Below are positions 1-7,954 of a stretch of DNA of 64,000 bases, piece by piece. The position numbers and the translations under genes are program-made. Source of the DNA: a virus; the IMG/VR virus record IMGVR_UViG_3300038451_000147, positions 41,336-105,335 of that record. The stretch is one strand, 5' to 3'. Below the pieces are notes generated by a model that saw only the letters and a program-made list of their open reading frames with translations, was not told where the DNA came from and did not search any database. Position 1 is the first letter of the stretch; every line of letters starts with the position of its first letter.

Positions 1-92
1 TCTACAAGACTGCCCTCTTCAAGATTGAAGCGTTTGATGGTATACTTCGTGCCTCTAACTGTTACTTGCTTGGTTTCAGTAGTCACAAGCAT
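1..92 (-). CDS. 5' part of an unidentified gene, cut by the window edge
   Basis: Thirty codons run leftward from an ATG at 92 and leave the window without a stop. The visible peptide is short and polar, with no recognisable domain. A TATA-like element at 108-116 on the same strand lies 15 bases upstream, somewhat closer than the usual 21 here. The gene follows the probable tail tube gene and a small membrane protein on the same strand, so a tail-assembly role is possible, but that is from position only. Confidence 0.6.
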   Translation of the reverse strand, partial: MLVTTETKQVTVRGTKYTIKRFNLEEGSLV

Positions 93-107
93 TAGAAGGG
101 TAAGAGA

Positions 108-116
108 CTATATAAA
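108..116 (-). promoter_or_regulatory. TATA element for the edge gene
   Basis: Reads TTTATATAG on the - strand, the same word that precedes many genes in this window. It is 15 bases from the ATG at 92. Confidence 0.5.
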
Positions 117-118
117 GA

Positions 119-439
119 TTACTGGCCGAGTATCCTTCTTTCGTTCTCATCCAGTCGGTGTCTGAGGTCTTGGGCTTGCTCCTGATTCCTGAGATTCATG
201 ACCTCACTAGCGGCAGTTCCATACACGACATTCGGGTAAGGAGCGTCTCTAAGAATCCCTTGGACATCCGCGCCATTGAGGTTAACACCCCAAAGAGCGG
301 CCACAACCCCTGTTAAGAACATCACTCCCATACTATCAGCGAATGCCGATGCCATGTCTAACCCTAGCAGAGAAAGCCCTGCAAACGACCCTATGAGTGC
401 CAGTATCATAAGCCCCAAGATTCCCTTTTGTCCTATCAT
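119..439 (-). CDS. small membrane protein with a charged C-terminal tail
   Basis: 106 residues. Two hydrophobic stretches (about 6-28 and 37-54) are followed by a soluble part ending in a charged, probably helical segment (residues 82-104, rich in R, E, D and Q). I do not recognise a family. The TATA box at 461-469 stands exactly 21 bases before the ATG, so translation is probably leaderless. Sitting between the probable tail tube gene and the edge gene, it is likely a late gene. A holin-like or virion membrane function is possible but not shown. Confidence 0.7.
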   Translation of the reverse strand: MIGQKGILGLMILALIGSFAGLSLLGLDMASAFADSMGVMFLTGVVAALWGVNLNGADVQGILRDAPYPNVVYGTAASEVMNLRNQEQAQDLRHRLDENERRILGQ

Positions 440-460
440 ACCTTGTGGATAGTCTGTAAC

Positions 461-469
461 CTTTATAAA
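461..469 (-). promoter_or_regulatory. TATA box, 21 bases before the ATG at 439
   Basis: TTTATAAAG on the - strand; 21 bases separate it from the start codon. This is the spacing seen repeatedly in the left 50 kb. Confidence 0.7.
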
Positions 470-489
470 CCTTTCTGGCTAACCGTCAA

Positions 490-1713
490 CTAGATAGTCT
501 TCACGGCGGCTCCGGTGGCAGTCCAAGGCAGGTCTACGGCAACCCTGTCTGCAATTGGAAGGGTGAGGTCTATCTTGGGTAGCACCGCACCTGTGTAGTC
601 TATTGCGACAGTGTAAGTCGGAGAAGTGGCACTTGGCAGACCTTCTTTCCCAAGGATGATACGAATGGTCTGTTGGGCTAGACCGGACAGAGTGGTATCA
701 AAATCAACAACATACACATCACCACTAGCATCTGGCGCAGGACTGAATGCGGCTGTCGTTATTGAGTGTGCGCCATTTGCTGTGATTGTCTGTTGTAAAC
801 CAGCCGCAGGGCCAGTAATGTAAGTCAGTATACCACCAATCAAAGCACTAGCAACGAAAGTCTGGGTAGTGTCGGCCAGCACTGTTGATGTAGTGCCAGT
901 TGTAGTTGTGCTTTGAAGATTAGGAACGTAGCCCTCATAAGTCACATCAGAAAGGGTGGCAAAGGTGGCCGTCATATCACCATCGGCCTTGCGCGTCAGT
1001 GTAGGCATACTTCTGATGACATCTGTGCCAAACTGAGGCACACGCGACAGGTTGTTGGTGATAGTGCCAGTGAAGGTCAAGGTTTGTGGTGCAACGGTTG
1101 GCGAAGACTGTTGGTTAAATATGACGCTCTCTTGGGAGAAGTAGAACGGGACGTTGCCGGGGTCGCTTGGGAAGGTCACATAGGCAGGAAGCACTCGCAT
1201 GATGTTTTGACACCAGTAGTCTACTCTAACCTCAAGTGCGGCATTCGTCTTGCCACTGATTGTCACAGTGTTGGCAATTGCTCCTGTGACAGTGTAGACA
1301 GCACCAGTGTCGAAGTCCTTGATGATGAAAGCGTGGGAGATACCAGTCACAGGTGGTGAAAGAGACCCGCCAGCCGGAGTTCCGATAGCGTTAATCATGT
1401 CCCACAAGATGCCTTGTGTATGGTCTCCACTTGTCCCACCACCAATGTTCTGTGGCCAGTAGGTTATCGTGAACTCCACGTTTCGTTGGCCTTTCAAAAG
1501 ATAGGCCGGGAAGGAAGTGCTACCGTCCATCCTGTAAACAAAGATGGGTTGCTTGTCTACCGTTCCTCTCATCTGTTGCACCGCGCCAACCCAATTGTAT
1601 GCCTTTGGTGTGTTTATAGTTCCCGCAGGAGCCATACCATAATCTACCTCTGCAAGCCACCCTACGGCGGCTCTCCATCCTGCCGCTACAAGCGGGAATG
1701 TGGTAACGCTCAT
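490..1713 (-). CDS. probable tail tube / major tail protein with an inserted beta module
   Basis: 407 residues, rich in Thr, Ser, Gly and Val with few Lys, as in virion beta proteins. The first half has aromatic, alternating hydrophobic strands suggestive of a tail tube fold. Residues about 268-335 contain a module (TTGTTSTVLADTTQTFV, then a GPAAGLQQTITAN-like stretch) that recurs in the proteins at 39243-40013 and 42406-43884. It resembles the small beta insert often carried by phage structural proteins. The ATG at 1713 is preceded by TTAAATAC with 24 bases between. Tail tube is my best reading, but another late structural role cannot be excluded. Confidence 0.55.
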   Translation of the reverse strand: MSVTTFPLVAAGWRAAVGWLAEVDYGMAPAGTINTPKAYNWVGAVQQMRGTVDKQPIFVYRMDGSTSFPAYLLKGQRNVEFTITYWPQNIGGGTSGDHTQGILWDMINAIGTPAGGSLSPPVTGISHAFIIKDFDTGAVYTVTGAIANTVTISGKTNAALEVRVDYWCQNIMRVLPAYVTFPSDPGNVPFYFSQESVIFNQQSSPTVAPQTLTFTGTITNNLSRVPQFGTDVIRSMPTLTRKADGDMTATFATLSDVTYEGYVPNLQSTTTTGTTSTVLADTTQTFVASALIGGILTYITGPAAGLQQTITANGAHSITTAAFSPAPDASGDVYVVDFDTTLSGLAQQTIRIILGKEGLPSATSPTYTVAIDYTGAVLPKIDLTLPIADRVAVDLPWTATGAAVKTI

Positions 1714-1753
1714 GACAAGGAGATTAATGTGCTAGGAGTATTTAAGGGTGTTG

Positions 1754-2206
1754 TCACAGAACGCAGGACATGAGCCAACCGTCCTCTTCAGGATTCGTGT
1801 AGTATTGAGGTATCTTCATATTGATGAAATAGCCGAGTTTCTCATACATACGGATGGCCGCCTCATTGCTCTTCCGAACCTGAAGACAAGCCATAGGGAT
1901 GTTCCTCTCTCTCATAGCTCTGTGAGCCTCATACATCAGTTTACACCCTATCTCTTGGCCCTTGTGCGCGGGGTCTACTGCGACAGAGATGACCAGACCC
2001 ATACGAATGTAGTTAACTGTTTCCTCTCTACACATGACATAGCCTATCACCTTCCCATCCAATTTGGCCACATAGAACATATCCCCGAACTGGTTAAGAT
2101 GATGCGTCCAGAAGGATGGCACATAGATTTCGGGCATACTGGCCGCATTGAGAGCCATCATAGCAGGAAGGTCTGTCCTAAGAGGGTGCTGGATTATGAG
2201 ACTCAT
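1754..2206 (-). CDS. GNAT-family N-acetyltransferase, RimI/Ard1-like
   Basis: 150 residues with the GNAT layout of archaeal RimI/Ard1 protein N-terminal acetyltransferases. FYVAKLDGKVIGYVMCR forms strands 2-3 (44-60), VISVAVDPAHKG the acetyl-CoA strand (72-83), and NEAAIRMYEKLGY the late motif (114-126). The CoA-binding loop reads QEIGCK, whereas the usual pattern is Q/R-x-x-G-x-G/A, so the last position is a Lys. Known relatives acetylate protein N-termini; small-molecule substrates are also possible. The gene overlaps the upstream XPF-like gene by 4 bases (ATGA), so the two are translationally coupled. Confidence 0.85.
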   Translation of the reverse strand: MSLIIQHPLRTDLPAMMALNAASMPEIYVPSFWTHHLNQFGDMFYVAKLDGKVIGYVMCREETVNYIRMGLVISVAVDPAHKGQEIGCKLMYEAHRAMRERNIPMACLQVRKSNEAAIRMYEKLGYFINMKIPQYYTNPEEDGWLMSCVL

Positions 2207-2907
2207 GAAAATAGCACCTGAAATATCTCAGTGGCTTTGGCCTCTCCAATACGTCTTCCAGATTGAAGTTTAAGAGTGGAAAGCATAAAGATAACATCTT
2301 CTTTGGAATATTGTAGTTTCCAATACAGACATATCTCATAGAAGCGTTGTCGAAGTGCTTTACCTGTTTCATGTCCAAAAGCGTCAAGAAGATATTCACG
2401 TTTCTTCTCTACAGACCAATCCCTACGGAAGCCCCTTCGCTCTGGGAACTCCTTCTTCTCCTTCGGCTTGCCCAACTTGAAGTTCTGATGAGTGAGATAG
2501 AGAGCCGTGTCTGCCTTGTCCATAGTGATAACAAGACCAACACCAAAAGCCCGGAACGCTGTAAGAGCCTCATAGAAGGACACCTTTCTCTCTGGATGGG
2601 CCACAAAGTAGTCGTCAAGACGCATCCACTTCTTGATAGTCCAGTCGTAGAATCCTAACCCTTCCAGAATGACGAAAGGCTCGTAAGCGTTCTTGTTGTT
2701 CGAGAGGTCTTTCAGTTGCTCGAAGATGCGGCCATCGTGAACAGATGCAAGAAAGTCCTTCAGTTCCTTCCTCTCATACATCCTGCTCTTCTCCACACCC
2801 TGAATGACGTTATCCGTTCCAATCTCTTCGGCCTTAACTATAACGACATCGGGCGGGAGCAAGCCCTTCAGAGTTTCGGCCTCTTGCTTGTTGATATACC
2901 AGACCAA
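2203..2907 (-). CDS. ERCC4/XPF-family structure-specific nuclease
   Basis: 234 residues, the usual size of short archaeal XPF proteins. The ERCC4 nuclease signature is clear: ERKELKDFLASVHDGRIFEQ at 45-64, with the metal-binding ERKxxxD residues E45, R46, K47 and D51. EPFVILEG at 76-83 forms the next core strand. The C-terminus (RRIGEAKATEIF) looks like a helix-hairpin-helix half. Relatives cut flaps, forks and nicked junctions; here it may process replication or recombination intermediates. The start is a TTG at 2907 just after the previous stop (TAG TCC TTG). The downstream gene overlaps by 4 bases. Confidence 0.85.
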   Translation of the reverse strand: MVWYINKQEAETLKGLLPPDVVIVKAEEIGTDNVIQGVEKSRMYERKELKDFLASVHDGRIFEQLKDLSNNKNAYEPFVILEGLGFYDWTIKKWMRLDDYFVAHPERKVSFYEALTAFRAFGVGLVITMDKADTALYLTHQNFKLGKPKEKKEFPERRGFRRDWSVEKKREYLLDAFGHETGKALRQRFYEICLYWKLQYSKEDVIFMLSTLKLQSGRRIGEAKATEIFQVLFS

Positions 2908-2910
2908 GGA

Positions 2911-3135
2911 CTATCCCTTGCTCCTCTGCCTTAATAAAGATTTTAACTGTTTGAGGGTAGTGTCCTTGTCCCAACTCACGTTCCTTTTGATGGCTTTGTC
3001 ATAACACATCTCACCCATTGGGAACGACATTCCAGTGACGCTCAGTGTGGCCAATTCCTTGCCGTTACAGAAAGCACAGAGTTTGCTGTCGAACTCTGGC
3101 ACATTGCTCAACGGATTAGATGTTCCTTTCGTCAT
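2911..3135 (-). CDS. small Cys-containing protein, unknown function
   Basis: 74 residues from the ATG at 3135, which overlaps the preceding gene's stop (ATGA). An upstream in-frame GTG at 3180 is less likely. The protein has CAFCNG and a later MCYDK, so a metal knuckle with three Cys is possible, and a basic C-terminus. It is the second gene of a four-gene operon leading into the XPF-like nuclease and the acetyltransferase. Confidence 0.65.
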   Translation of the reverse strand: MTKGTSNPLSNVPEFDSKLCAFCNGKELATLSVTGMSFPMGEMCYDKAIKRNVSWDKDTTLKQLKSLLRQRSKG

Positions 3136-3296
3136 GATGACGCTAACCTTGTCCAAGTAGGATGAAGACACCAAATACACTCCTTGAGAAGTATATAGCG
3201 ATTGGGTTCTCCATACATAGGTCTTACCTTTATCTCTGAACTCTGATGCAGTCCCAGATGGCAGAGATAGTTTATGTGGAGTTGAGCCTTATCCAT
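3132..3296 (-). CDS. 54-residue His/Cys-rich protein, first gene of the nuclease operon
   Basis: 54 residues starting at an ATG exactly 21 bases from the TATA box at 3318-3326. It contains YLCHLGLH and CIWCLH, a plausible zinc site. No family is recognised. Its stop overlaps the next start (ATGA). The shared, symmetric TATA box and overlap are the main evidence that it is a real gene. Confidence 0.6.
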   Translation of the reverse strand: MDKAQLHINYLCHLGLHQSSEIKVRPMYGEPNRYILLKECIWCLHPTWTRLASS

Positions 3297-3317
3297 GCCA
3301 TACCCCTTGTCCACAAC

Positions 3318-3327
3318 CTTTATAAAC
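3318..3327. promoter_or_regulatory. single palindromic TATA box serving two divergent genes
   Basis: CTTTATAAAC reads as a TATA box on both strands. The ATG at 3349 (+) lies 21 bases to the right and the ATG at 3296 (-) 21 bases to the left, so one element can place both leaderless starts. Confidence 0.7.
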
Positions 3328-3348
3328 CTTCCTGCCATTGGGTTGACT

Positions 3349-3495
3349 ATGGCCAAAAAGAAGCAGTATACGCTGGCAGACTTCCCAGAACTTCGAGAGT
3401 ATGTCACTGAGCAGATACGGCTTCATGAGGCGGCTCGGAAGGTTTCTCTTCATCCTCAAGAGTCTCAAGGACAGCAATCCAGTCTAGAAATGTGA
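3349..3495 (+). CDS. small basic protein, unknown
   Basis: 48 residues beginning MAKKKQYTLADFPEL. The N-terminus is Lys-rich and the centre probably one helix (EYVTEQIRLHEAARK). The start is set by the TATA box 21 bases upstream. The 3' end overlaps the oppositely oriented 3404-3637 gene tail to tail. No function can be assigned. Confidence 0.6.
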   Translation: MAKKKQYTLADFPELREYVTEQIRLHEAARKVSLHPQESQGQQSSLEM

Positions 3496-3637
3496 TGCTT
3501 CCGTCTGCTTCGGTTCGATAGTAGGGCGGTTCACCAAGCGAGAACGGTAAGAAAGTCAGTTCGCCTTTGGCCTCTATCCCTTCCTCTGGGATGTCACAAA
3601 TGAGTCCGTAATAGACCACCTTTACTGCCTTTCCCAT
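3404..3637 (-). CDS. small acidic protein, unknown
   Basis: 77 residues with strand-like repeats in the first 45 and an acidic C-terminus (LEDEEKPSEPPHEAV). The ATG at 3637 is 22 bases from the TATA box at 3660-3668. It overlaps convergently with the 3349-3495 gene by about 90 bases, so one of the two could be spurious, although both have well-placed promoters. Confidence 0.6.
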   Translation of the reverse strand: MGKAVKVVYYGLICDIPEEGIEAKGELTFLPFSLGEPPYYRTEADGSITFLDWIAVLETLEDEEKPSEPPHEAVSAQ

Positions 3638-3642
3638 GAATG

Positions 3643-3668
3643 CTTATTAAGCACACAACCTATATAAA
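3643..3668. promoter_or_regulatory. divergent promoter region before terminase
   Basis: CTATATAAA at 3660-3668 is a - strand TATA box 22 bases from the ATG at 3637. CTTATTAAG at 3643-3651 lies 24 bases before the terminase ATG at 3676. The two elements interleave in a 38-base gap. Confidence 0.5.
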
Positions 3669-3675
3669 CATTGCA

Positions 3676-5229
3676 ATGAGTAGTTCCAATGAGCGTCTTC
3701 TGAAGAGTCTGGAACAGGAGTTCGACAAAATTAAGGCGAAGGAACCCAAAGACGTTACTCTAGACCTCAGTGACCCTATGACATTTGTTGAGAACTACGT
3801 CAAACTTCCAGAGAAAGCTCCACCAGAGCAGAAGACTTGGTTCGAGCAACGGCCTTGGCTTTCAGAAATCTACAGAGATGGGAACAAGAGAATTGTTATA
3901 GTGAAGGGCCGACAGATGGAAGTCTCCGAGTATGCCGTGAATATGCTGTTCTATTGGGCCGCAAAATGGCCGGGGAAGTATATCTACGCCTCTTCGTCAG
4001 GTGACAAGGCAGATGTCTTCAGCCATGACCGCTACCAGAAGCAACTCTCTCGAAGCCCTACGCTCCAAGCCCTTGTGCGAGACGAAGCCGTTAGAAGGGT
4101 GCAATATGCGAAGTCCGAAGTCTACTTTATGACAGCCTATGAAGACACCAAGACTCTGAGAAGCATTGACGCTGATGGCATCATCCTTGATGAGTTCCAA
4201 GACTACAGGGCCAACGCCATCCCCATCGCTGAAGAGGGTCTGGCTCACAGTCAACTCAAGAGGCTTTGGGTGATAGGAACTCCCTATCTCACAGGAACCA
4301 ACTTCTCTAGTAAGTGGGACGAAAGCACAAAGAAGGAGTGGAACAAAGAGAAACAGATGTGGGAAGTAACCAACCCTAAGTCAGATGGGATGTGGCAAGG
4401 CTATCACATCAGTCAGGAGATGGCAGTAGGGGTATGGCTTACCCCAGAGGAGTTCGAGTATAGGAGAGCACACAAGCCAGCACAGGAGTTTGCGAATGAG
4501 TGTCTAGGATTATTCTATGCTGGACTCGGAAGACCGACAGACTACGGTTACATGAGTTCACTCTTCAGCCCGTCTTTAATGAAGGGCCAATTCGGAAAGG
4601 GTGAACTTCTGATTTCGGGTATAGATTGGGGTATCTCCAAGTCTAATACGGTCTTCTACTTGATTCGACCAAGACTTCTAGAGTTGCCAGACCTCTATAC
4701 AATAGACACTCTTTATGTTGAAAAGGTAGACAATCCAGATATAACCAAACAGATTGCAAGAATCGCGCAACTCCTCACTACCTTTCCCACTGTAATCAAT
4801 GTGCTAGACTACGGCACTGGTTTCGTGCAAAATCAGGAACTCTACAAACAGTTCGGAAACCGAGTGATACAGATAGAATTAGGCAGTGGAAAACTAGGCA
4901 AGCCCATAACGGTAGAGCAAACCGCCTTTGGCCCGATAGCCAAAGTCAACAGAACGTGGGCTATAGACACGGCTATGGATTACGTCACTAGACCAGACAG
5001 ATTCAGATTTTACAACGAGACAGACAAAGGCACAAAGGACTGGATTATCAGAGACTTTTTGGCTGAATACCCTGAAACGAGCAAAACCACCGAAAAGAAG
5101 ATTTGGATTCACAGTTCCGATGCCACAGACGACTGCCTCATCGCCTTCGTGAATGCTATGATTGGCTTCCAACTTCAGAAGTCGGCTAGTATGCCGGAGC
5201 GCGTGGAAGATATGATTAGTTTCGTGTGA
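3676..5229 (+). CDS. terL: terminase large subunit (packaging ATPase and nuclease)
   Basis: 517 residues from the ATG at 3676, preferred over an in-frame ATG at 3640 because of promoter spacing. The ATPase half shows Walker B GIILDEFQD (168-176) and the coupling motif VIGTP (199-203). The nuclease half shows D317 in SGIDWG, D378 in LDYGTG and D486 in DATDD, the three acidic metal ligands of the RNase H-like packaging nuclease. The P-loop region reads KGRQMEVSEYAV (77-88) and lacks the classical GKS/T. TerL pumps DNA into the prohead through the portal and cuts it; neither a portal nor an obvious small subunit is in sight. Confidence 0.93.
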   Translation: MSSSNERLLKSLEQEFDKIKAKEPKDVTLDLSDPMTFVENYVKLPEKAPPEQKTWFEQRPWLSEIYRDGNKRIVIVKGRQMEVSEYAVNMLFYWAAKWPGKYIYASSSGDKADVFSHDRYQKQLSRSPTLQALVRDEAVRRVQYAKSEVYFMTAYEDTKTLRSIDADGIILDEFQDYRANAIPIAEEGLAHSQLKRLWVIGTPYLTGTNFSSKWDESTKKEWNKEKQMWEVTNPKSDGMWQGYHISQEMAVGVWLTPEEFEYRRAHKPAQEFANECLGLFYAGLGRPTDYGYMSSLFSPSLMKGQFGKGELLISGIDWGISKSNTVFYLIRPRLLELPDLYTIDTLYVEKVDNPDITKQIARIAQLLTTFPTVINVLDYGTGFVQNQELYKQFGNRVIQIELGSGKLGKPITVEQTAFGPIAKVNRTWAIDTAMDYVTRPDRFRFYNETDKGTKDWIIRDFLAEYPETSKTTEKKIWIHSSDATDDCLIAFVNAMIGFQLQKSASMPERVEDMISFV

Positions 5230-5264
5230 AGGGCTTAAATAGAGGAACTTCCTTATAAACTGTG

Positions 5265-6350
5265 ATGTCAGAAGACCAATGGCTACCAGACCTCTTCAAT
5301 CCGGCTCAAGCCCCAGAGCCAGAGCCAAGTGAGCCATCTGAACCTGCTACACAGCCAACCGTGTCTGCCCCTTATGATACAATAGACGTTGCCTTGGACG
5401 GCTGGACTTACCGCCTTTGGAGACAATGGTTAGGACAGGACGAGCAAGAGCAAAGGAAGAATGTAGACCTACTCACCGATATATTCCAACAGTATGACCC
5501 TTCTGCAACATCGCTTCTGGAAGTGTCGAAGTCGCAACCGGATTCTCCCGACCCCTACTCATGGGTATTCCGCTTCGGTTTGTTTGGAGACCCTGCAAAA
5601 GTAACGGAAGCCATCGAAAACATTGACTCTCAACTCCTTAAGATAGCCGAAAACTTCAAGGTTATAGCAGGAACAGCAAAGGCACTTGTGACAAGAATGG
5701 ATGGGACGCAAGAGGCCGTTGAACTTCCGAAGGATTTGGTGGCCTCAGACATCGCTACTACTATGTATAGACTTCTCGACCTAGTTCAGACTGGCGGTGT
5801 TAAGGAGTCTCCTGAGACCGAATCAAGGGCTTCGGAACTCCGTCAAATCACATCTCCAGCATCCGGTGAGTATTGCACTATACACGGAAAGACAGGCGAA
5901 GAACATACCGATGAAGAAAGAGAGGCAGATATATGGGGAACAAAAGGAGAGGAAGAGAAGGCATGGACTCCCGACTACCAATATATCCCAAAGGCTCTCG
6001 CTGAAGAGGGACGATGGAACGAATGGGCAGATGAAGTAAAAGAGGCCATAAGCGGAATAGATAAAGTGGCTGAAGACGTAAAGATGCTGAGAACTACGAA
6101 AACTAGCACCCCTGAACAGACTATCAACACTCTTAACGCGGTCAAAGAGTTGGTTGAGACCACAAGAAGTTGGTTCTATGAAATCGCCACCCAAGTAGAC
6201 CAAGAGCCTATCGGAGAGGAAGACAAAGCCCTTGCAGGTGAATTGAAACGGGTATTCAAAGACGAGACCATGAAGACGGTTTTCGACAACCTCTCGTCTA
6301 TGATTGAGAAGGTCATCGCTGAGAAGCAGACAATGGTTATACCGAACTAG
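5265..6350 (+). CDS. acidic helical protein after terminase, unknown
   Basis: 361 residues, strongly acidic. Residues 10-35 are a Pro/Glu-rich linker with PEPEPSEPSEP; most of the remainder looks helical or coiled. A short motif YCTIHGKTGEEH (about 205-216) resembles the Cys-His motif found in several other proteins of this window. The ATG at 5265 is 22 bases from TTAAATAG at 5235-5242; a GTG directly before it is possible. Placement between terminase and small late genes suggests a packaging or assembly role, which is inference only. Confidence 0.7.
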   Translation: MSEDQWLPDLFNPAQAPEPEPSEPSEPATQPTVSAPYDTIDVALDGWTYRLWRQWLGQDEQEQRKNVDLLTDIFQQYDPSATSLLEVSKSQPDSPDPYSWVFRFGLFGDPAKVTEAIENIDSQLLKIAENFKVIAGTAKALVTRMDGTQEAVELPKDLVASDIATTMYRLLDLVQTGGVKESPETESRASELRQITSPASGEYCTIHGKTGEEHTDEEREADIWGTKGEEEKAWTPDYQYIPKALAEEGRWNEWADEVKEAISGIDKVAEDVKMLRTTKTSTPEQTINTLNAVKELVETTRSWFYEIATQVDQEPIGEEDKALAGELKRVFKDETMKTVFDNLSSMIEKVIAEKQTMVIPN

Positions 6351-6384
6351 AATGCTTAAATACTAAGCCACATCTACTTCACTC

Positions 6385-6723
6385 ATGAGCCAAGAAGAAG
6401 AGTCTATCCCTCATGAAACACAGGTAATGGAAGTCATGCGGAACCTATTCTCCACAGAGTATGGGCTTGACGAAGAGGACAGAGACCTTGCCAACCGATT
6501 GGTTCAATACGGAAGCGACAAAACAGGACTAAGTGAGAAGGAGATAGCCGTCTTCATAAAGATGGGCATAATGGATAACGAGAAAGACCTTCTCGTTCCA
6601 GACCAGTTCTTCTTCAGGGGTCTGGTGCTTCCTTCCTTCTGGATGAAGTGTCTGCTTGCTTATCATGGGATGATGGACTTTTCTAATAAAAGTGAGAACA
6701 ATGAGAAAACTCAGACCAAATGA
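6385..6723 (+). CDS. acidic small protein, unknown
   Basis: 112 residues with an acidic N-terminal half and a hydrophobic patch near 82-95. The ATG sits 21 bases after the TATA box TTAAATAC at 6356-6363. The end overlaps the next start by about 23 bases. No family is recognised. Confidence 0.65.
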   Translation: MSQEEESIPHETQVMEVMRNLFSTEYGLDEEDRDLANRLVQYGSDKTGLSEKEIAVFIKMGIMDNEKDLLVPDQFFFRGLVLPSFWMKCLLAYHGMMDFSNKSENNEKTQTK

Positions 6724-7060
6724 CATCGTAACAGTCGTAGCAATCGCATCCGAACTTGTAGCAATTTTACTCTTTCTGCTCCAAATATGGCTCTTGGGCG
6801 CAATCTATTGTTTCGCTTCTGTTGTAGCAATAGTCTTCCTAAACCACAATCTGAACGGAATCTACAAAAAGGGAAGCACGATTAGATGGCTCGACTATCT
6901 GAGAATCAGAGACCTAATGGCTCACGGTCACAACTATGAAGCGGTCATTTACACCATGAAGGTAGCCTATGGGATGGATGAAGCGCAAATTCAAGCCCTA
7001 AAGCCAGAAGACCTAAATACTCTCATGGAGAAACTGAAGGTGAATAAAGAAAATGTCTAA
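6701..7060 (+). CDS. membrane protein with two N-terminal TM helices
   Basis: 119 residues from the ATG at 6701 (a GTG at 6692 is in frame). Residues about 10-50 form one or two membrane helices (VVAIASELVAILLFLLQIW and a following segment), then a soluble helical domain. It overlaps the genes on both sides and so is translationally coupled. The function is unknown. Confidence 0.65.
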   Translation: MRKLRPNDIVTVVAIASELVAILLFLLQIWLLGAIYCFASVVAIVFLNHNLNGIYKKGSTIRWLDYLRIRDLMAHGHNYEAVIYTMKVAYGMDEAQIQALKPEDLNTLMEKLKVNKENV

Positions 7061-7334
7061 CTTCTATGACGAACTGAATACCCTAGAATGGGAGAAGTAT
7101 GTCTACGTCAAATGCTTAGTGTGTCACGGAGTCTACAGATACGGCATCTACGGTTTCCAAGAAGGTGGGATAAACTGCGTCCTCTGTGGAGCCGTCACTT
7201 GGAACCCCATCATCGTAGACAAGGAAGAATACCGGAAGTTCCTAGAAAAACAGAAGAACCCCTACGGCCTACAGACTTTCCAGCAAAGGGTCTGGGGAAC
7301 TGCACCCAACGATGAGCCTTATCAAAGACGTTAA
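7053..7334 (+). CDS. zinc-ribbon protein
   Basis: 93 residues. KCLVCHGVYRYG and NCVLCGAVTW form a CxxC...CxxC zinc ribbon at about 23-50, followed by a charged tail. The ATG overlaps the end of the previous gene by 8 bases. The protein could bind nucleic acid or another protein; no specific role is visible. Confidence 0.7.
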   Translation: MSNFYDELNTLEWEKYVYVKCLVCHGVYRYGIYGFQEGGINCVLCGAVTWNPIIVDKEEYRKFLEKQKNPYGLQTFQQRVWGTAPNDEPYQRR

Positions 7335-7340
7335 GACTAT

Positions 7341-7547
7341 CTAAGGAGTAGGAGCGACCTGTTCTTGCGTAGTAAGATACGCGACTACTGCCCCTGCAAT
7401 AGCCGCTACGAAAATAACAACCGCGCCCTCTGTAGTCAGGTCAGGGATGTATTTAGGGAGTATTGCCGTAATAAGGGCAGATGCCGCACTTACCACTGCG
7501 ATGATTAGAGCAAGCACTGATTTGCTTACCGTAAGGATTGTGGTCAT
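7341..7547 (-). CDS. two-TM small membrane protein, holin-like in shape
   Basis: 68 residues with two membrane helices (about 12-30 and 42-60), a short loop and a short polar C-terminus. Many holins look like this, but so do other small membrane proteins, and no lytic enzyme is adjacent. The ATG overlaps the stop of the upstream gene (ATGA), so it belongs to the operon of nucleotide enzymes read leftward from 8858. Confidence 0.6.
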   Translation of the reverse strand: MTTILTVSKSVLALIIAVVSAASALITAILPKYIPDLTTEGAVVIFVAAIAGAVVAYLTTQEQVAPTP

Positions 7548-7954
7548 ACCTTCTTCTTAGACTTCTGCCCCTTATAAGCCTTCTTCTTCGGAAGGTAACT
7601 AGGAATGTTCATCAGTTCCTTTGGAAGCAAGCCTCTCTCAATCATCTCCTCAACGTGGATGATACAAGCGATGTTCCAAGCGGAAGCGGCCAAATGGTCT
7701 TCGTCCCTCAAACCCTCTCTATACTCATTGAGATGGCGTATCGCACTGTCAAGAAATCTTCCAATGGGTATCCCTTTCTCCCAATTGCGGTCTCCATACT
7801 TGACAGCCCCGTTCTCATAGTGTCTAGCCAGTCTACGAAGGAAGATAGGGCTTATGAGGTCGAACCTTCCCTTTCCCTGTTGGATGTCCCGCACCGCACC
7901 TGTCTTGAACTTCTGCCTTGTTCCACTGTCCTTGACTTTCTTGTAGTCCATCAT
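7544..7954 (-). CDS. dATP/dGTP diphosphohydrolase-like protein (all-alpha NTP pyrophosphatase fold)
   Basis: 136 residues. The central block GKGRFDLISPIFLRRLARHY (27-46) and the region NGAVKYGDRNWEKG match the phage family annotated as dATP/dGTP diphosphohydrolase N-terminal domain (DUF5664). NEYREGLRDEDHLAASAWN (76-94) supplies the acidic residues expected for magnesium. Such enzymes hydrolyse purine dNTPs to monophosphates and shape the nucleotide pool. The C-terminus is strongly basic. The upstream partner is a nucleoside deoxyribosyltransferase-like gene with a 4-base overlap. Confidence 0.8.
   Translation of the reverse strand: MMDYKKVKDSGTRQKFKTGAVRDIQQGKGRFDLISPIFLRRLARHYENGAVKYGDRNWEKGIPIGRFLDSAIRHLNEYREGLRDEDHLAASAWNIACIIHVEEMIERGLLPKELMNIPSYLPKKKAYKGQKSKKKV

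Noticed and set aside
913-1359. 148-codon + ORF opposite the tail tube candidate
   Set aside because: No promoter and antisense to a well-placed gene of structural composition.
7341-7547. holin assignment
   Set aside because: Shape fits, but there is no adjacent endolysin, so only membrane protein is stated.
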